A stretch of 64,000 nucleotides of DNA from Candidatus Methylomirabilota bacterium (GCA_036002485.1 DASYTI010000162.1:1-64000), one strand, 5' to 3'. Counted from the stretch's first letter, positions 15,716 through 24,615 are shown. The notes: generated by a model not told the origin, from the letters alone. Numbers and translations are program-made.

Positions 15716-16417
15716 CTACCGGCGAAAGAAGCGGTCGAACTCACTTCGTATGATGCGATAGCACTCACAGGCCGCCGTCTCGAGCCCAGCCCGATTGAGG
15801 ATGGTGATGCGGCCGCGGCGGTAGCGGATCAGGCCTGCCCTCTGCAAGGAGCGGGCAGCCTGATTGGCGCTGCTGCGATTCACCCCCAGCATCTGCGAGA
15901 GAAACTCCTGCGTGGATTGGAGCTCGCTCGACCCCGAGAGGTCCTGTGATGTCAGCAGCCATCGACAGAGACGCTGCCGTGTCGTGTGAAACTGATTGCA
16001 GGCGCTCGACTGGGATAGCTGAACGATCAGGGTGTGCAGGTAGTGCAACAGCAGCTTGTGGAGCTGACCGCAGCGATCGAACTCCTTGCGCAGCACATCG
16101 GCCTTCATTCTCCACGCCGTGCCCGGCCCCTGCACCACGATTCTGTATGGCAACACGTGAGATCTGAGGACGATGGGGATACCGATCACCCCTTCGCCGC
16201 CGACGAGGCTGACCTCGATGGAGGTCCCATCGTCTGCCTGAGAGAGGATGGAGACGATGGCCGTGTCCGGGAAATACGCCCACTGCATGGTGCCGCCTGG
16301 CTCGTACAGGACCTGGCCGGCGTTCAGCGGGGTCCGTAGCAGGTGGGGCGCGATCCGTGCGTGATCCTTGCGTGAAAGACCGGCCAGGATGCGATTGCCG
16401 GCGGAGCGGGGTTGCAC
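15716..16417 (-). CDS. Crp/Fnr-family transcriptional regulator
   Basis: A 233-residue regulator. Residues about 15-125 form the cyclic-nucleotide-binding-like beta roll (LNAGQVLYEPGGTMQWAYF, SIEVSLVGGEGVIG), then a dimer helix, then a winged helix-turn-helix (TQEFLSQMLGVNRSSANQAA). There is no N-terminal Cys cluster as in Fnr, and the cAMP-contacting RxS pattern of Crp is not evident, so the effector is unknown. The GTG at 16417 lacks a close Shine-Dalgarno, but AGGAG lies 6 bases before an in-frame CTG at 16427-16429, a possible non-standard start four codons earlier. It is divergent from a receiver gene, with matching palindromes on both sides. Confidence 0.9.
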   Translation of the reverse strand: MQPRSAGNRILAGLSRKDHARIAPHLLRTPLNAGQVLYEPGGTMQWAYFPDTAIVSILSQADDGTSIEVSLVGGEGVIGIPIVLRSHVLPYRIVVQGPGTAWRMKADVLRKEFDRCGQLHKLLLHYLHTLIVQLSQSSACNQFHTTRQRLCRWLLTSQDLSGSSELQSTQEFLSQMLGVNRSSANQAARSLQRAGLIRYRRGRITILNRAGLETAACECYRIIRSEFDRFFRR

Positions 16418-16525
16418 CGCGTCGGGCAGAATGTTCTCCTTCGTCGGCTGAGCACTCTACACGTGCGACGGACCGGCCGTTTGTGAAAGACTGCCCGGTA
16501 CTCTAATACGGTCGAGAGGCCGATG

Positions 16526-16545
16526 TCTGTCGCTTACCCGACATA
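16526..16545. promoter_or_regulatory. Crp/Fnr-type palindrome between divergent crp-like and receiver genes
   Basis: TCTGTCG-N6-CGACATA matches the site at 15652-15671 at 13 of 14 specified positions. It lies about 110 bp upstream of the crp-like gene, inside the 363-bp divergent region 16418-16780, where it could allow autoregulation. The rest of that region shows no recognisable gene. Confidence 0.5.
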
Positions 16546-16780
16546 GGAAGCCCAGCGGAGCCAAGGGGTTTTCTTCGACATGGACAGCTATTCCGCACGG
16601 CGAGTGGGCGAATCGCACTCGGTAGTCCTTGCCGTAATGGAAGAAGCTTTCTTATGGCGATGCCGCACAAGCGACCCTTTGGGCCTTCCCATGGCAGACT
16701 GCCCATCTTTCGGATCGGCATCCCCTATGCTCCTGAGGTAAGCTAGCACCGCGACCCGGGCATTGGAGGCGGCGGGGGCG

Positions 16781-17152
16781 ATGGCCTACCGGATCTTGGT
16801 TGTAGAGGATGAACCCGATACGCGGGAGCTGCTCGCCGTGACGTTAGGGTTGGACGGCCACCATGTCGAGACGGCCGAGGACGGGCGGGAGGCACTCGAA
16901 CTGCTCGCGGGAGGCAGCTACGACGTGATCCTGAGCAACCTTCGGATGCCCGGGATGAACGGCGAGGATCTTTATCGACGTGTCGAGCATGGCTGGCCAC
17001 ACCTCGCGCCCCGCTTCGTGTTTGTGACTGGCGAGAAGCCCGGCGGGTTCCAGACTCAATACGGGGGCCGACCCGTTCCCGTCCTCACCAAGCCCTACTC
17101 CCCTGAGCGCCTTCGGCAAGTTGTTCAGGACGTCGTTGCGCGTGATGTGTAG
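16781..17152 (+). CDS. Atypical single-domain receiver lacking the phosphoacceptor Asp
   Basis: A 123-residue CheY-like domain with an intact acidic pocket (VVEDEPD, residues 7-13), switch Thr 83 (FVTGE) and Lys 104 (LTKPYS). The phosphorylated Asp is replaced by Asn: YDVILSNLRMPGMNG, residue 53, with the MDG Asp also changed to Asn. It therefore cannot be phosphorylated in the usual way and may be a constitutive or ligand-gated receiver. The ATG 16781 follows GGAGGCGG. It is divergent from the Crp-like regulator. Sequence and gene call are firm; function is inferred. Confidence 0.88.
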   Translation: MAYRILVVEDEPDTRELLAVTLGLDGHHVETAEDGREALELLAGGSYDVILSNLRMPGMNGEDLYRRVEHGWPHLAPRFVFVTGEKPGGFQTQYGGRPVPVLTKPYSPERLRQVVQDVVARDV

Positions 17153-17253
17153 CTCGGTGTTGCCTCACCGGTGACCGCCCCTTCGAGGCTCACCACGTCC
17201 ACATACGATGCGTCGCGGTATGGGAGCGAGAACGGGTGATGTAGACCCAGATG

Positions 17254-17559
17254 CTACCGCCCGAGTTCTCGGAAGATACCCCGGGTCACCGTCACGTCGG
17301 GAATCTCGTGGTGTGGCTCGACCGTCAGCACTCGGCATGCTGTTTCGATCTCGGAGGGCGGTACGCGGAGCTTCCGCAGAAGTGCGGTCAGGGCCTCAAA
17401 GCCCTTCGGCCTACCCAACTCAATCGTCCCCACGCCGTCTTTGTGGCCCCCGAAGCTGACTGAAAATTCCGTCGTCGTCGGCTGAAGGCCAGGACGATCA
17501 GGGCGAACAACGTGGACGACGCCCGGCGTTTCTTGGGGGTGCCGAGGCAATGCCGTCAC
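17254..17559 (-). CDS. Small hypothetical protein
   Basis: A 101-residue frame from GTG 17559. The C-terminal two thirds look protein-like: EFSVSFGGHKDGVGTIELGRPKGFEALTALLRKLRVPPSEIETA predicts a beta strand and an amphipathic helix, followed by PHHEIPDVTVTRGIFRELG. No domain is recognised. The N-terminal 25 residues are less convincing, so the start may be later. It lies just downstream of the Cys/His protein gene on the same strand (18 bp), so the two may be cotranscribed. Confidence 0.5.
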   Translation of the reverse strand: MTALPRHPQETPGVVHVVRPDRPGLQPTTTEFSVSFGGHKDGVGTIELGRPKGFEALTALLRKLRVPPSEIETACRVLTVEPHHEIPDVTVTRGIFRELGR

Positions 17560-17577
17560 GGTTGAGTCGGATTCTCC

Positions 17578-18192
17578 CTAGGCGTCGCCATCGTCGCGAG
17601 ATTCTGCCGAGGGCAATCCATCCGATTTCCTGCTCGCTATTGACTCAAGGAGCCATGCTCGGTAGCAGACCAGATGCGCGTGCGCATTTCGCACTGCGAT
17701 GACGTTTTGCGACGACTCAGCAGCAAAGATCGGCTTGCCGCACACGGCGCAAATGTCACTCACCCCTCGCCCGGACCACGACTGCTCATGCGGCAACACG
17801 AAGAGAGTCCCGTTCGCGAATCCCTCACGCACCGTCTGACGCAGATCGGCAAGGTACCCGGTCCCGTCCGCCCCACTCAACCTTTCGTAGGTCTCTGATT
17901 CTTCGCGCCAGATTGAATAGCAGGGCAAGTGCGACCAGACCGTCGCAGGTCCGACGACCTCATTTTCCACTTCGGACGGTGCGATGGTTGTCCCGCAGAC
18001 TATGCAGATATGCCCGGTCCCTCTTCCTGCCCAGACCTTGTGAGGTGCGGGAAAGAGCCAACCGCTCGCGAGGCGTTCGCGGACGGTTTGGCGAAGGGCT
18101 GACTCAGGCAATGGCGATCCCCGGCCGCTCGCTGCTTGGGTAAGACCAAGCCAGTCACCGGGGTCTCGGCGCTCAAGAGCGCCAACCGTCAA
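17578..18192 (-). CDS. Protein with two tandem Cys/His zinc-type modules
   Basis: The encoded protein contains the same module of about 70 residues twice. Each reads LRQTVRE..G.LF...H, then G.G...ICxVCG..I, then HxxCYxxWxxES. The first module has ICIVCGTTIAP and HLPCYSIWREES; the second has ICAVCGKPIFA and HLVCYRAWLLES. CxxC plus HxxC is a likely four-ligand zinc site. The exact start is uncertain: I use TTG 18192, which gives 204 residues and lies clear of the upstream gene. I do not know a function. A Crp-type palindrome (18257-18272) lies about 65 bp upstream. Confidence 0.6.
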   Translation of the reverse strand: MTVGALERRDPGDWLGLTQAASGRGSPLPESALRQTVRERLASGWLFPAPHKVWAGRGTGHICIVCGTTIAPSEVENEVVGPATVWSHLPCYSIWREESETYERLSGADGTGYLADLRQTVREGFANGTLFVLPHEQSWSGRGVSDICAVCGKPIFAAESSQNVIAVRNAHAHLVCYRAWLLESIASRKSDGLPSAESRDDGDA

Positions 18193-18256
18193 AGGCCAGA
18201 GTGAGGGCAAAAAGAGTATGCACGCGGGCGGGGACGGCGGCAAGAAGTACCAGCTA

Positions 18257-18272
18257 TGTCGGATTGGCGACA
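18257..18272. promoter_or_regulatory. Third Crp/Fnr-type palindrome
   Basis: TGTCG-GATTGG-CGACA, identical in both half-sites and spacing to the sites at 15652-15671 and 16526-16545. It lies between the HAD-HerA gene and the Cys/His protein gene, about 65 bp before the latter's assumed start. Followed at 18277-18293 by a T-arm-like hairpin, it superficially resembles the 3' half of a tRNA. Confidence 0.45.
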
Positions 18273-18325
18273 GATCGTGGGTCCGATTCTCACCCACCAA
18301 GCGCGTCGGCCTGCGCTGGCCGCGT

Positions 18326-20041
18326 TCAGGACGGAAGCGTGTAGCGCTGCTCGATGGCCGCCTTGACCAAGGCCCGGCTTTCTCCAGGGGACATGCGCGA
18401 GTCTTCCTCGACGCGCGCCGTCTCGGCGGCGAGCTCCTCGTCCTTGATGGCTTCGCGGAACCAGCGGGAATAGTCCTGCTCCCGCAGATGGTGAAGCCAC
18501 GTCTCGTCATCGACGCCCGCGGCCAGCTGAACGAAGAGGGCGAGATTCTGGGCACGCAGGTTCAGCCGTCCCGCGGGGCCGCGGAAGTAGAAGCTCTTGT
18601 CCTCCCCCAGCTCGCCCGTGGCGTACTTGCGCACGTGACGGCGGTGCTCGGCGCGAGGCGGCGTCGTCCGGAACCAGAGGGGATCGCCTGCCTCGGGTCG
18701 GCGCGGCCACAGGAGCGCCTCTCCAGGCTCGGCCGTGCGGGGAAGCTCGCGCGGTGGCCGCCCTCCCACCACCTCGCCGAAGGCGCGAAGAGTCTCGTCG
18801 GACGACCGCCCGATGGCCACCACCATGTCGATGGACGATAGCACCGTGGGGGCGACGTGCTCAGGATGCACGGTGATCAGCATCATGCCGGAGAGCGTGC
18901 GGGGCAGCGTCACCGAGACGAGCTCGGAGGGCGCGGGGAGCAGATGGTGCGCCTCGTCCACCACGATCCAGTGCGGCCGGCCGGTGCGCGCCCGGAGATC
19001 CTGCAAGCCGGGCAAGAGGCGCGAGAAGAACGCGGGGCGCTCGTCGAGCCCCAGGCCAAGGAGGTTGACCACCACGTTCCGGTTCGGCTGCTCGAGCACG
19101 TCCAGCGCTCCCGCCACCGTGGGCGCGCGCTGCTTGTCCCCGAGCACGATGGCATTGTCGAGCAGGGCGTAGTCGCCTTCGGGATCGACGATGCAGAACT
19201 GGTAGCCCCGTTCGACCAGACGCTCGAGCACGCCCGTGGCGAACGTCGACTTGCCGCTGCCGGACGAGCCGGCGATGAGGACGCCGAGGCCATAGGGATT
19301 CAGGCGCACTTCGCCGCCGTCCTCCCGCGCGCCGAGGACAATGGCGTGTCGGGAGAGCCGGCCTTCCAGATCGGCCAGATCGCCGGCGATGAGCTTGTCG
19401 ATCAGCTCGCTGACACCGGCGCCGTTGGGATCCCGGGTCACCCAGTCCGCCCGCTCCTGGATGAGGGGAAGGGCATTGGCCACCGCGACGCCGCACTCGC
19501 ACAGCCGGATGAACGCGTGATCGTTTTCCGCGTCGCCGACGCCCACGCAATTATGGGGGGACAGGCCAAGCTCGAGCAGGGCAGCCTCGAGCCCGGTGGC
19601 CTTGTTCACGCCCGAGGGCAGAACCATGACGGCGCCCTTGTTGAAGATGACCTGCAGCTCGAGCCCGAGGTCGCGGATCGTCTCCAGCACCGCGGTCTCG
19701 TGAGGCTGCCAGGTCGAGACCACGCAATGGCCTACCGACAGTGGAGAGATCCCGCGGCGGCGGAGCGCCCTCACGAAATCGGCGGACGGAGGCTCGCCCA
19801 GCGTTCTCTGCTCGCGGGCGGCGGGGCGGTACAGGACGCCGCCGTTCTCGCCGACCACGTGATCGAAGACCGTCACCTCCGGAAAGACGGCGAGCAGATC
19901 CTCGATCTCCCGGCCCGTCACGAGGATGAGCCTGCGGCCCGAGTCGCGAAGCCGCCGCAGCGCCGAGAAAGAGTCCGGGGAGACCATTCCATCGGAGGCC
20001 AGCGTTCCATCGAAGTCGCAGGCCAGCACGAGGTAACGCAT
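18326..20041 (-). CDS. HAD phosphatase fused to a HerA-like ATPase
   Basis: A 571-residue two-domain protein. Residues 1-225 are a Cof-type HAD hydrolase: DFDGT (9-13), LVTGRE, the conserved Lys in the cap region, and GDAENDHAF (169-177). Residues 230-571 carry a HerA/DUF87-like P-loop ATPase: Walker A GSSGSGKST (258-266), DPEGDY, and Walker B HWIVVDEAHHLLP (357-369). Related ATPases form hexameric DNA or RNA motors. A sugar-phosphate-type phosphatase attached to such an ATPase is uncommon, and the joint role is unknown. The gene lies 15 bp downstream of a hybrid kinase on the same strand, suggesting an operon. Confidence 0.85.
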   Translation of the reverse strand: MRYLVLACDFDGTLASDGMVSPDSFSALRRLRDSGRRLILVTGREIEDLLAVFPEVTVFDHVVGENGGVLYRPAAREQRTLGEPPSADFVRALRRRGISPLSVGHCVVSTWQPHETAVLETIRDLGLELQVIFNKGAVMVLPSGVNKATGLEAALLELGLSPHNCVGVGDAENDHAFIRLCECGVAVANALPLIQERADWVTRDPNGAGVSELIDKLIAGDLADLEGRLSRHAIVLGAREDGGEVRLNPYGLGVLIAGSSGSGKSTFATGVLERLVERGYQFCIVDPEGDYALLDNAIVLGDKQRAPTVAGALDVLEQPNRNVVVNLLGLGLDERPAFFSRLLPGLQDLRARTGRPHWIVVDEAHHLLPAPSELVSVTLPRTLSGMMLITVHPEHVAPTVLSSIDMVVAIGRSSDETLRAFGEVVGGRPPRELPRTAEPGEALLWPRRPEAGDPLWFRTTPPRAEHRRHVRKYATGELGEDKSFYFRGPAGRLNLRAQNLALFVQLAAGVDDETWLHHLREQDYSRWFREAIKDEELAAETARVEEDSRMSPGESRALVKAAIEQRYTLPS

Positions 20042-20056
20042 GGGTGGACCGGCGCC

Positions 20057-21943
20057 TCAGCCGTCCCCCGAGCCCGCGGCCAATTCCCGCCGCGCCACGC
20101 TCGTGATGGCCTGCCTGAGCGTCAAGGGACGGATGGGCTTGGCCAGGTGGATCTGGTAGCCGGCCGCAAGCGCTCGTTGCTCGTTCTCGGGCCCGGCATA
20201 TGCGGTCAAGGCGATGCTTGGAGTCCGGCCGCCCCGCTCGGCCGGGCGCTGCCGAAGCTGGCGCATGAGATCGTAGCCGTCCTGTCCCGGCATGCCGATA
20301 TCGCTGATGAGCACGTCGAATCGCACCTCGTCCAGGATCTCCAGGGCCTCCCGGACCGACGCCGCGGTCGTCACGTGAGCGCCCGCCGACCTGAGCAGGA
20401 AGCCGAGGGCCTCTCGCGCGCCGCCTTCGTCCTCCACGACGAGGACGCGAAACCGCTCGATCGACGGCACGGGCTGATCCTGCGCGCGTTCCTGTCTTCC
20501 CACCAGGGCGCGAGCGGTCGGCGCGAGCGGAAGCTCCACGAAGAACGTGGCCCCCATTGCCTTCCCCGGGCTCTCGGCCCAGATTCGGCCTCCGTGAAGC
20601 TCCACGAGCTGTCGCGCGATGCTCAGGCCGAGCCCGAGTCCCGGCGCGGTCCGGCTGCTGCCGGTGTCGGCCTGGCGGAATCGCTCGAAGATATGGGGGA
20701 GAAAGTCCGGGGCGATACCCTCACCGCTGTCCCTGATGGTCAAGCGCCCACTCGACCCGACATTGGTGAGCGACACCTCGATGCGTCCGTTCCGGGGGGT
20801 GAACTTGACCGCATTCGACAGGAGATTGGCGGCGACCTGCTGGAGCCGCACGGGATCCCCGGTGACGGCCAGGGCGGCCTGGTCGAGGCTGAGATCCATG
20901 ACGATCCCCTTGGCGGCGACGGCGAGTCGCACCGAGTCGAGGGCGGCCGTCACAATGGGCCCGAGGGGGACGGTGGTCGTGTCCATGGAGAGCTTGCCGG
21001 ACTCGATCCGCGCGATGTCCAGCAGATCGTCGATGAGCTTGGCCTGGGTGTCCGCGGCCCGCTTGATGAACTCGATGGCCCGCCTGAGCTGCTCCGGACT
21101 GCCGCTCTGGTGGCGCAGCACCTCCAGCCAGAGCTGGATGGAGTTGAGCGGATTTCGAAGCTCGTGTGAGACCACGCCCAGGAACTCGTCCTTGGCCAGA
21201 CTGGCCGTCTCGGCAGCCACCCGCGCCGTTTGCATCCGCTCCAGGAGGGCCTCCCGCCGCTCGGCCGCCCGTTTGAGGTCCGTGATGTCGGTGATGAGCC
21301 CGACATAGCAAATCACCGCCCCGCCCTCGTCACGAACCGGCTGCGCCTCCCCGGTCACGAATCTCGCGTCCCCCCGCGAGGACAGGAGCCGGTACTGAGC
21401 GGAGAAGCCGCTCCTTTGCCGGATCGCCTCGTGCCACTCGCGGGTGACGCGCTCGCGGTCGTCGGGATGCAGGGTGGCGAGCCATCCGACTCCCGCCGCG
21501 TTCTCGGCGAAGACGCCCGTGATGCTCGACCAGCGGTCGTTCACGAAGACGTAGCCCCCCGCGGCATCGGTTTGAAAGAGCCCGGCGGGCGCCAGCTGCG
21601 CCAGCGCGTCGAAGCGCGCCTCGCTCAGGCGGCGGTCGGCCACGGCTTGCTGGAGGGCTCTGGCCGTCGCCGTCCCTTCACTGATCTGCGTGCCGGACCG
21701 CGGGAGAGGCGAGGCGGCCCCGCGCGCGAAGGGATCCGAAAGGTCCGCGAGAGCCGAAATGCGCTGGGCCAGTTTCCAGCTCAAGAGGATCGAGAGAGCC
21801 GCCGCCAGAGTCATGGCCAGGGCGGCACCCGCCGTCACCGAGAGGGTCGATCTCCAGAGGAATGCGGCAACGAGCGCCGAGAAAATCAGCATGGAGAGAA
21901 GAGCTCCGGCGGTGAGGATGAGAAGGTACGATCGGATCTTCAC
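20057..21943 (-). CDS. Hybrid sensor histidine kinase (2 TM, PAS, HisKA, HATPase, REC)
   Basis: A 628-residue membrane kinase. Two hydrophobic segments (about residues 6-30 and 36-55) precede a PAS/PAC domain (110-225). The phosphoacceptor helix is VVSHELRNPLNS (His 260). The ATPase domain shows NAVKFTP, DSGEGIAPDFLPHIFERF and GLGLGLSIA. A C-terminal receiver follows with LISDIGMPGQDG, LTAYAG and LAKPI. Phosphate probably passes from His to the internal Asp and possibly on to the single-domain receiver at 15.1 kb. The signal is unknown. Confidence 0.93.
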   Translation of the reverse strand: MKIRSYLLILTAGALLSMLIFSALVAAFLWRSTLSVTAGAALAMTLAAALSILLSWKLAQRISALADLSDPFARGAASPLPRSGTQISEGTATARALQQAVADRRLSEARFDALAQLAPAGLFQTDAAGGYVFVNDRWSSITGVFAENAAGVGWLATLHPDDRERVTREWHEAIRQRSGFSAQYRLLSSRGDARFVTGEAQPVRDEGGAVICYVGLITDITDLKRAAERREALLERMQTARVAAETASLAKDEFLGVVSHELRNPLNSIQLWLEVLRHQSGSPEQLRRAIEFIKRAADTQAKLIDDLLDIARIESGKLSMDTTTVPLGPIVTAALDSVRLAVAAKGIVMDLSLDQAALAVTGDPVRLQQVAANLLSNAVKFTPRNGRIEVSLTNVGSSGRLTIRDSGEGIAPDFLPHIFERFRQADTGSSRTAPGLGLGLSIARQLVELHGGRIWAESPGKAMGATFFVELPLAPTARALVGRQERAQDQPVPSIERFRVLVVEDEGGAREALGFLLRSAGAHVTTAASVREALEILDEVRFDVLISDIGMPGQDGYDLMRQLRQRPAERGGRTPSIALTAYAGPENEQRALAAGYQIHLAKPIRPLTLRQAITSVARRELAAGSGDG

Positions 21944-22289
21944 GAGACTCGCTTCGAGACGGCCATGAAGGTCTTGATGACGACGCCCGGAGTCCAGAGC
22001 GTCGACCCGACCTCACGACGGCCGCCCGGGATAGTGACGCGCATGGCCAAGGAGGAGCCAGACGCCTCCTCCGTGAATCATTTAAGGGCCGCATGTTCTG
22101 TGCCAAGGAATGGGCGAAATCAGGAGGAGAGAAATCGATTCTGTGACGAACAGTTGCCGGCGGTCGGTTAGAAGGTAACGGCCCTCCTCACGGTCAACCT
22201 TACCGTCCCCGCGGGCAGATCTGACATGCTGGGCATAGGGCGGCGCCGACGCCCGAGCCCGGCCACGGCGTGCCAAGAAAGGCCATGCC
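21944..22289. other. 346-bp intergenic region, no gene recognised
   Basis: This separates two leftward kinases. I see no conserved frame, no repeat shared with the other families in the window and no strong hairpin. It presumably carries the promoter of the downstream kinase. Confidence 0.5.
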
Positions 22290-24536
22290 TCAGCCACGTC
22301 CGGCGAGGCTGGCCACGATCGTGGTCAGCTCCGCCGGGTCCACGGGCTTTGGTATGTGCATGCTATAGCCCGCGGAAATAGCACGGATACGGTCGTCCAT
22401 CCGCCCATACGCGGTGAGGGCAATGGCAGGGATACCTCCTCCTCTCGAGCGGTCGAGCGCGCGCACTTTACGGATCAACGCATAGCCGTCGTCGCCGGGC
22501 ATCTCGATATCGGAGATCAGCACATCCGGCCGCCATGACGGTATCAGCTCGAGGGCCTCCGGCGACGACAGACACGTCTTCACCACGGCCCCCGCGGAGC
22601 TCAGGATGGCCGCGGCGAGATCGAGCGAGTCCAGGTCGTCATCCACGAGGAGCACACGCAATCCGTGGAGGCGTGCTCCCCCCCGCGAGGAAACCGTCGG
22701 GGCCGTCGTGGGATGCTGCCGCTCCCCCGTGGCCGGGCGCACCTGCACGATGGTCATGGGCAGCTTCACCGTGAACGTCGCTCCCTTGCCTCTTCCGAGG
22801 CTGTCCGCGGAAACGGTCCCCCCGTGAAGCTCGGTCAGGTACCGGACGAGGGAGAGCCCGAGCCCGAGCCCGGCGTGCTCTCGTGTGCTCGAGCTGTCGC
22901 CTTGCCGGAACCGCTCGAACACAAAGGGCAGCAGCTCCGGATCCATGCCCTGCCCCGTATCGCTCACGACGATCTCGACATGCGAGTTGACCCGCTGCAG
23001 GTGTACCTGCACCTGGCCGCCCTTGGGGGTGAACTTCACGGCATTGCTCAGGAGGTTCCAGACCACCTGCTGCAGCCGGTTCGGATCCCCCGTGACCGGT
23101 CCCGCCCGCGGATCGAGCACGCTCCGGAGTCGTATCCCCTTCGCGGCGGCCGCCGGGCTCATGGAGTCGAGAACCGCCCTGACCACCGATGCCAGGTCGA
23201 CGTTCTGGACGTCGAGTCGCATCTTGCCCGACACGATGCGGGACACGTCGAGGAGATCGTCGATGAGCTGCACCTGGACATTGGAGTTCCGGACGATCGC
23301 GTCCAGCCCCCGCGCCGCCGTGGCCTCGTCGACCTCGCCCGCCTTCAGGATATTGGCCCACCCGTACACGGCATTGAGTGGGGTCCTCAGCTCGTGGGAC
23401 AGGACGGCCAGGAACTCGTCCTTGGCGCGGCTGGCTGCCTCGGCCTCGGCCCGGGCCGCCCGCTCACGGGCGAGGAGACTTCTCCGCTCATCTTCCACCC
23501 GCTTCCGATCGCTGATATCCCGCGCGATCTTCGAGGCGCCGATGATCTCGCCCTCCGTCGACCGCACCGGAGACACGGTCAGCGAGATGTCTACCAGCGT
23601 CCCGTCCTTACGCATGCGCACCGTCTCGAGATCCTCGACGGCGATGCCCTGCCCGATCCGGACCAGGACGTCCTCCTCCTCGTGCCGGCGGTCGGGCGGG
23701 ATGATGATCGCGATGTGCCGACCCACGGCCTCGGCCGCCGTGAACCCGAACAGCTTCTCGGCCGCCGGGTTCCAGGATCTGATGATCCCCTTGAGGTCCT
23801 TGCTGACGATCGCGTCGGCCGAAGACTGCACGATCGCCGTGAGATGGAACGATGCCGTCTCCGCCTGCTTTCTCTCCGTGACATCCTGGAGGTAAATGGC
23901 GAGCCCCGCGCGCGACGGGTACATCCGAACTTCCGACCACAGCCCACGGCGCTCATCAAAGAATTCTATGAAGCGCGCGAGGTCCTCTTGCACGGCGCGC
24001 CGCGCTTCGGCCTCGAAGACGCTCCCCACGAGCTCGGGGAATTCGTCCCAGATGCGCTTGCCCAGGAGCGCTTCGCGGGGCCGACGCGCCAGCTGGGCGG
24101 CCCTCTCGTTGACGAACCGGTAACGCCAGCCGCGGTCCAGCACGATGAACCCATCGCTGATGCTCTCGAGAAGCTGATCGAGCTGTCGCTCCCGGCGCCG
24201 GATCGCCTCGTTCAAGACGCTGATGGCCACGCCGATGAAGACAAAGACACCCAGGGCGACGAGCTCGCTCGGCGCCGTAATGAGCAGGGTACTGGTGGGA
24301 GGGATCCAGAAGTAGGCGGCGGCCATCGTGCAGAGCGCGGTGGTCAGGAGCCCGGGGCCGACTCCTCCGAACCAGGCCGCCACGATGATGGCGGGGTAGG
24401 CGGTCAGGTAGGGAAACCTGTGCTCCCACAGAGGGGTCAGCCAGGCTCTCACCATGACGGCGGCCGCCGCGCACAAGACCGCGACGGCGTAGCGAGCCAC
24501 GAATCCGTCTCGGGGGCGCCCCATCGCGCATACCAT
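22290..24536 (-). CDS. Hybrid sensor histidine kinase (DUF4118-like, two PAS, HisKA, HATPase, REC)
   Basis: A 748-residue kinase. Residues 12-110 are a compact membrane domain of the KdpD/DUF4118 kind (YLTAYPAIIVAAWFGGVGPGLL). PAS domains follow at about 122-220 and 230-345. His 381 in VLSHELRTPLNA is the phosphorylation site. The ATPase shows NAVKFTPKGG, DTGQGMDPELLPFVFERF and GLGLGLSL. The receiver at the end has LISDIEMPGDDG, LTAYG and IPKPV. Its organisation parallels the kinase just downstream, suggesting an old duplication. Signal and target are unknown. Confidence 0.93.
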   Translation of the reverse strand: MVCAMGRPRDGFVARYAVAVLCAAAAVMVRAWLTPLWEHRFPYLTAYPAIIVAAWFGGVGPGLLTTALCTMAAAYFWIPPTSTLLITAPSELVALGVFVFIGVAISVLNEAIRRRERQLDQLLESISDGFIVLDRGWRYRFVNERAAQLARRPREALLGKRIWDEFPELVGSVFEAEARRAVQEDLARFIEFFDERRGLWSEVRMYPSRAGLAIYLQDVTERKQAETASFHLTAIVQSSADAIVSKDLKGIIRSWNPAAEKLFGFTAAEAVGRHIAIIIPPDRRHEEEDVLVRIGQGIAVEDLETVRMRKDGTLVDISLTVSPVRSTEGEIIGASKIARDISDRKRVEDERRSLLARERAARAEAEAASRAKDEFLAVLSHELRTPLNAVYGWANILKAGEVDEATAARGLDAIVRNSNVQVQLIDDLLDVSRIVSGKMRLDVQNVDLASVVRAVLDSMSPAAAAKGIRLRSVLDPRAGPVTGDPNRLQQVVWNLLSNAVKFTPKGGQVQVHLQRVNSHVEIVVSDTGQGMDPELLPFVFERFRQGDSSSTREHAGLGLGLSLVRYLTELHGGTVSADSLGRGKGATFTVKLPMTIVQVRPATGERQHPTTAPTVSSRGGARLHGLRVLLVDDDLDSLDLAAAILSSAGAVVKTCLSSPEALELIPSWRPDVLISDIEMPGDDGYALIRKVRALDRSRGGGIPAIALTAYGRMDDRIRAISAGYSMHIPKPVDPAELTTIVASLAGRG

Positions 24537-24615
24537 AGCTCCGGACGACGGAGCGCGCTCGGGAATTTCCGCGGCTCGGAGACCGACGGGCGCCGGGGCT
24601 CGCGTCGGTACCGTC

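Noticed and set aside
18257-18293. tRNA-like anticodon and T arms
   Set aside because: Two hairpins look like a tRNA 3' half, but the anticodon loop has six bases, and no D arm or acceptor stem is present. The first hairpin fits a Crp-type operator better.
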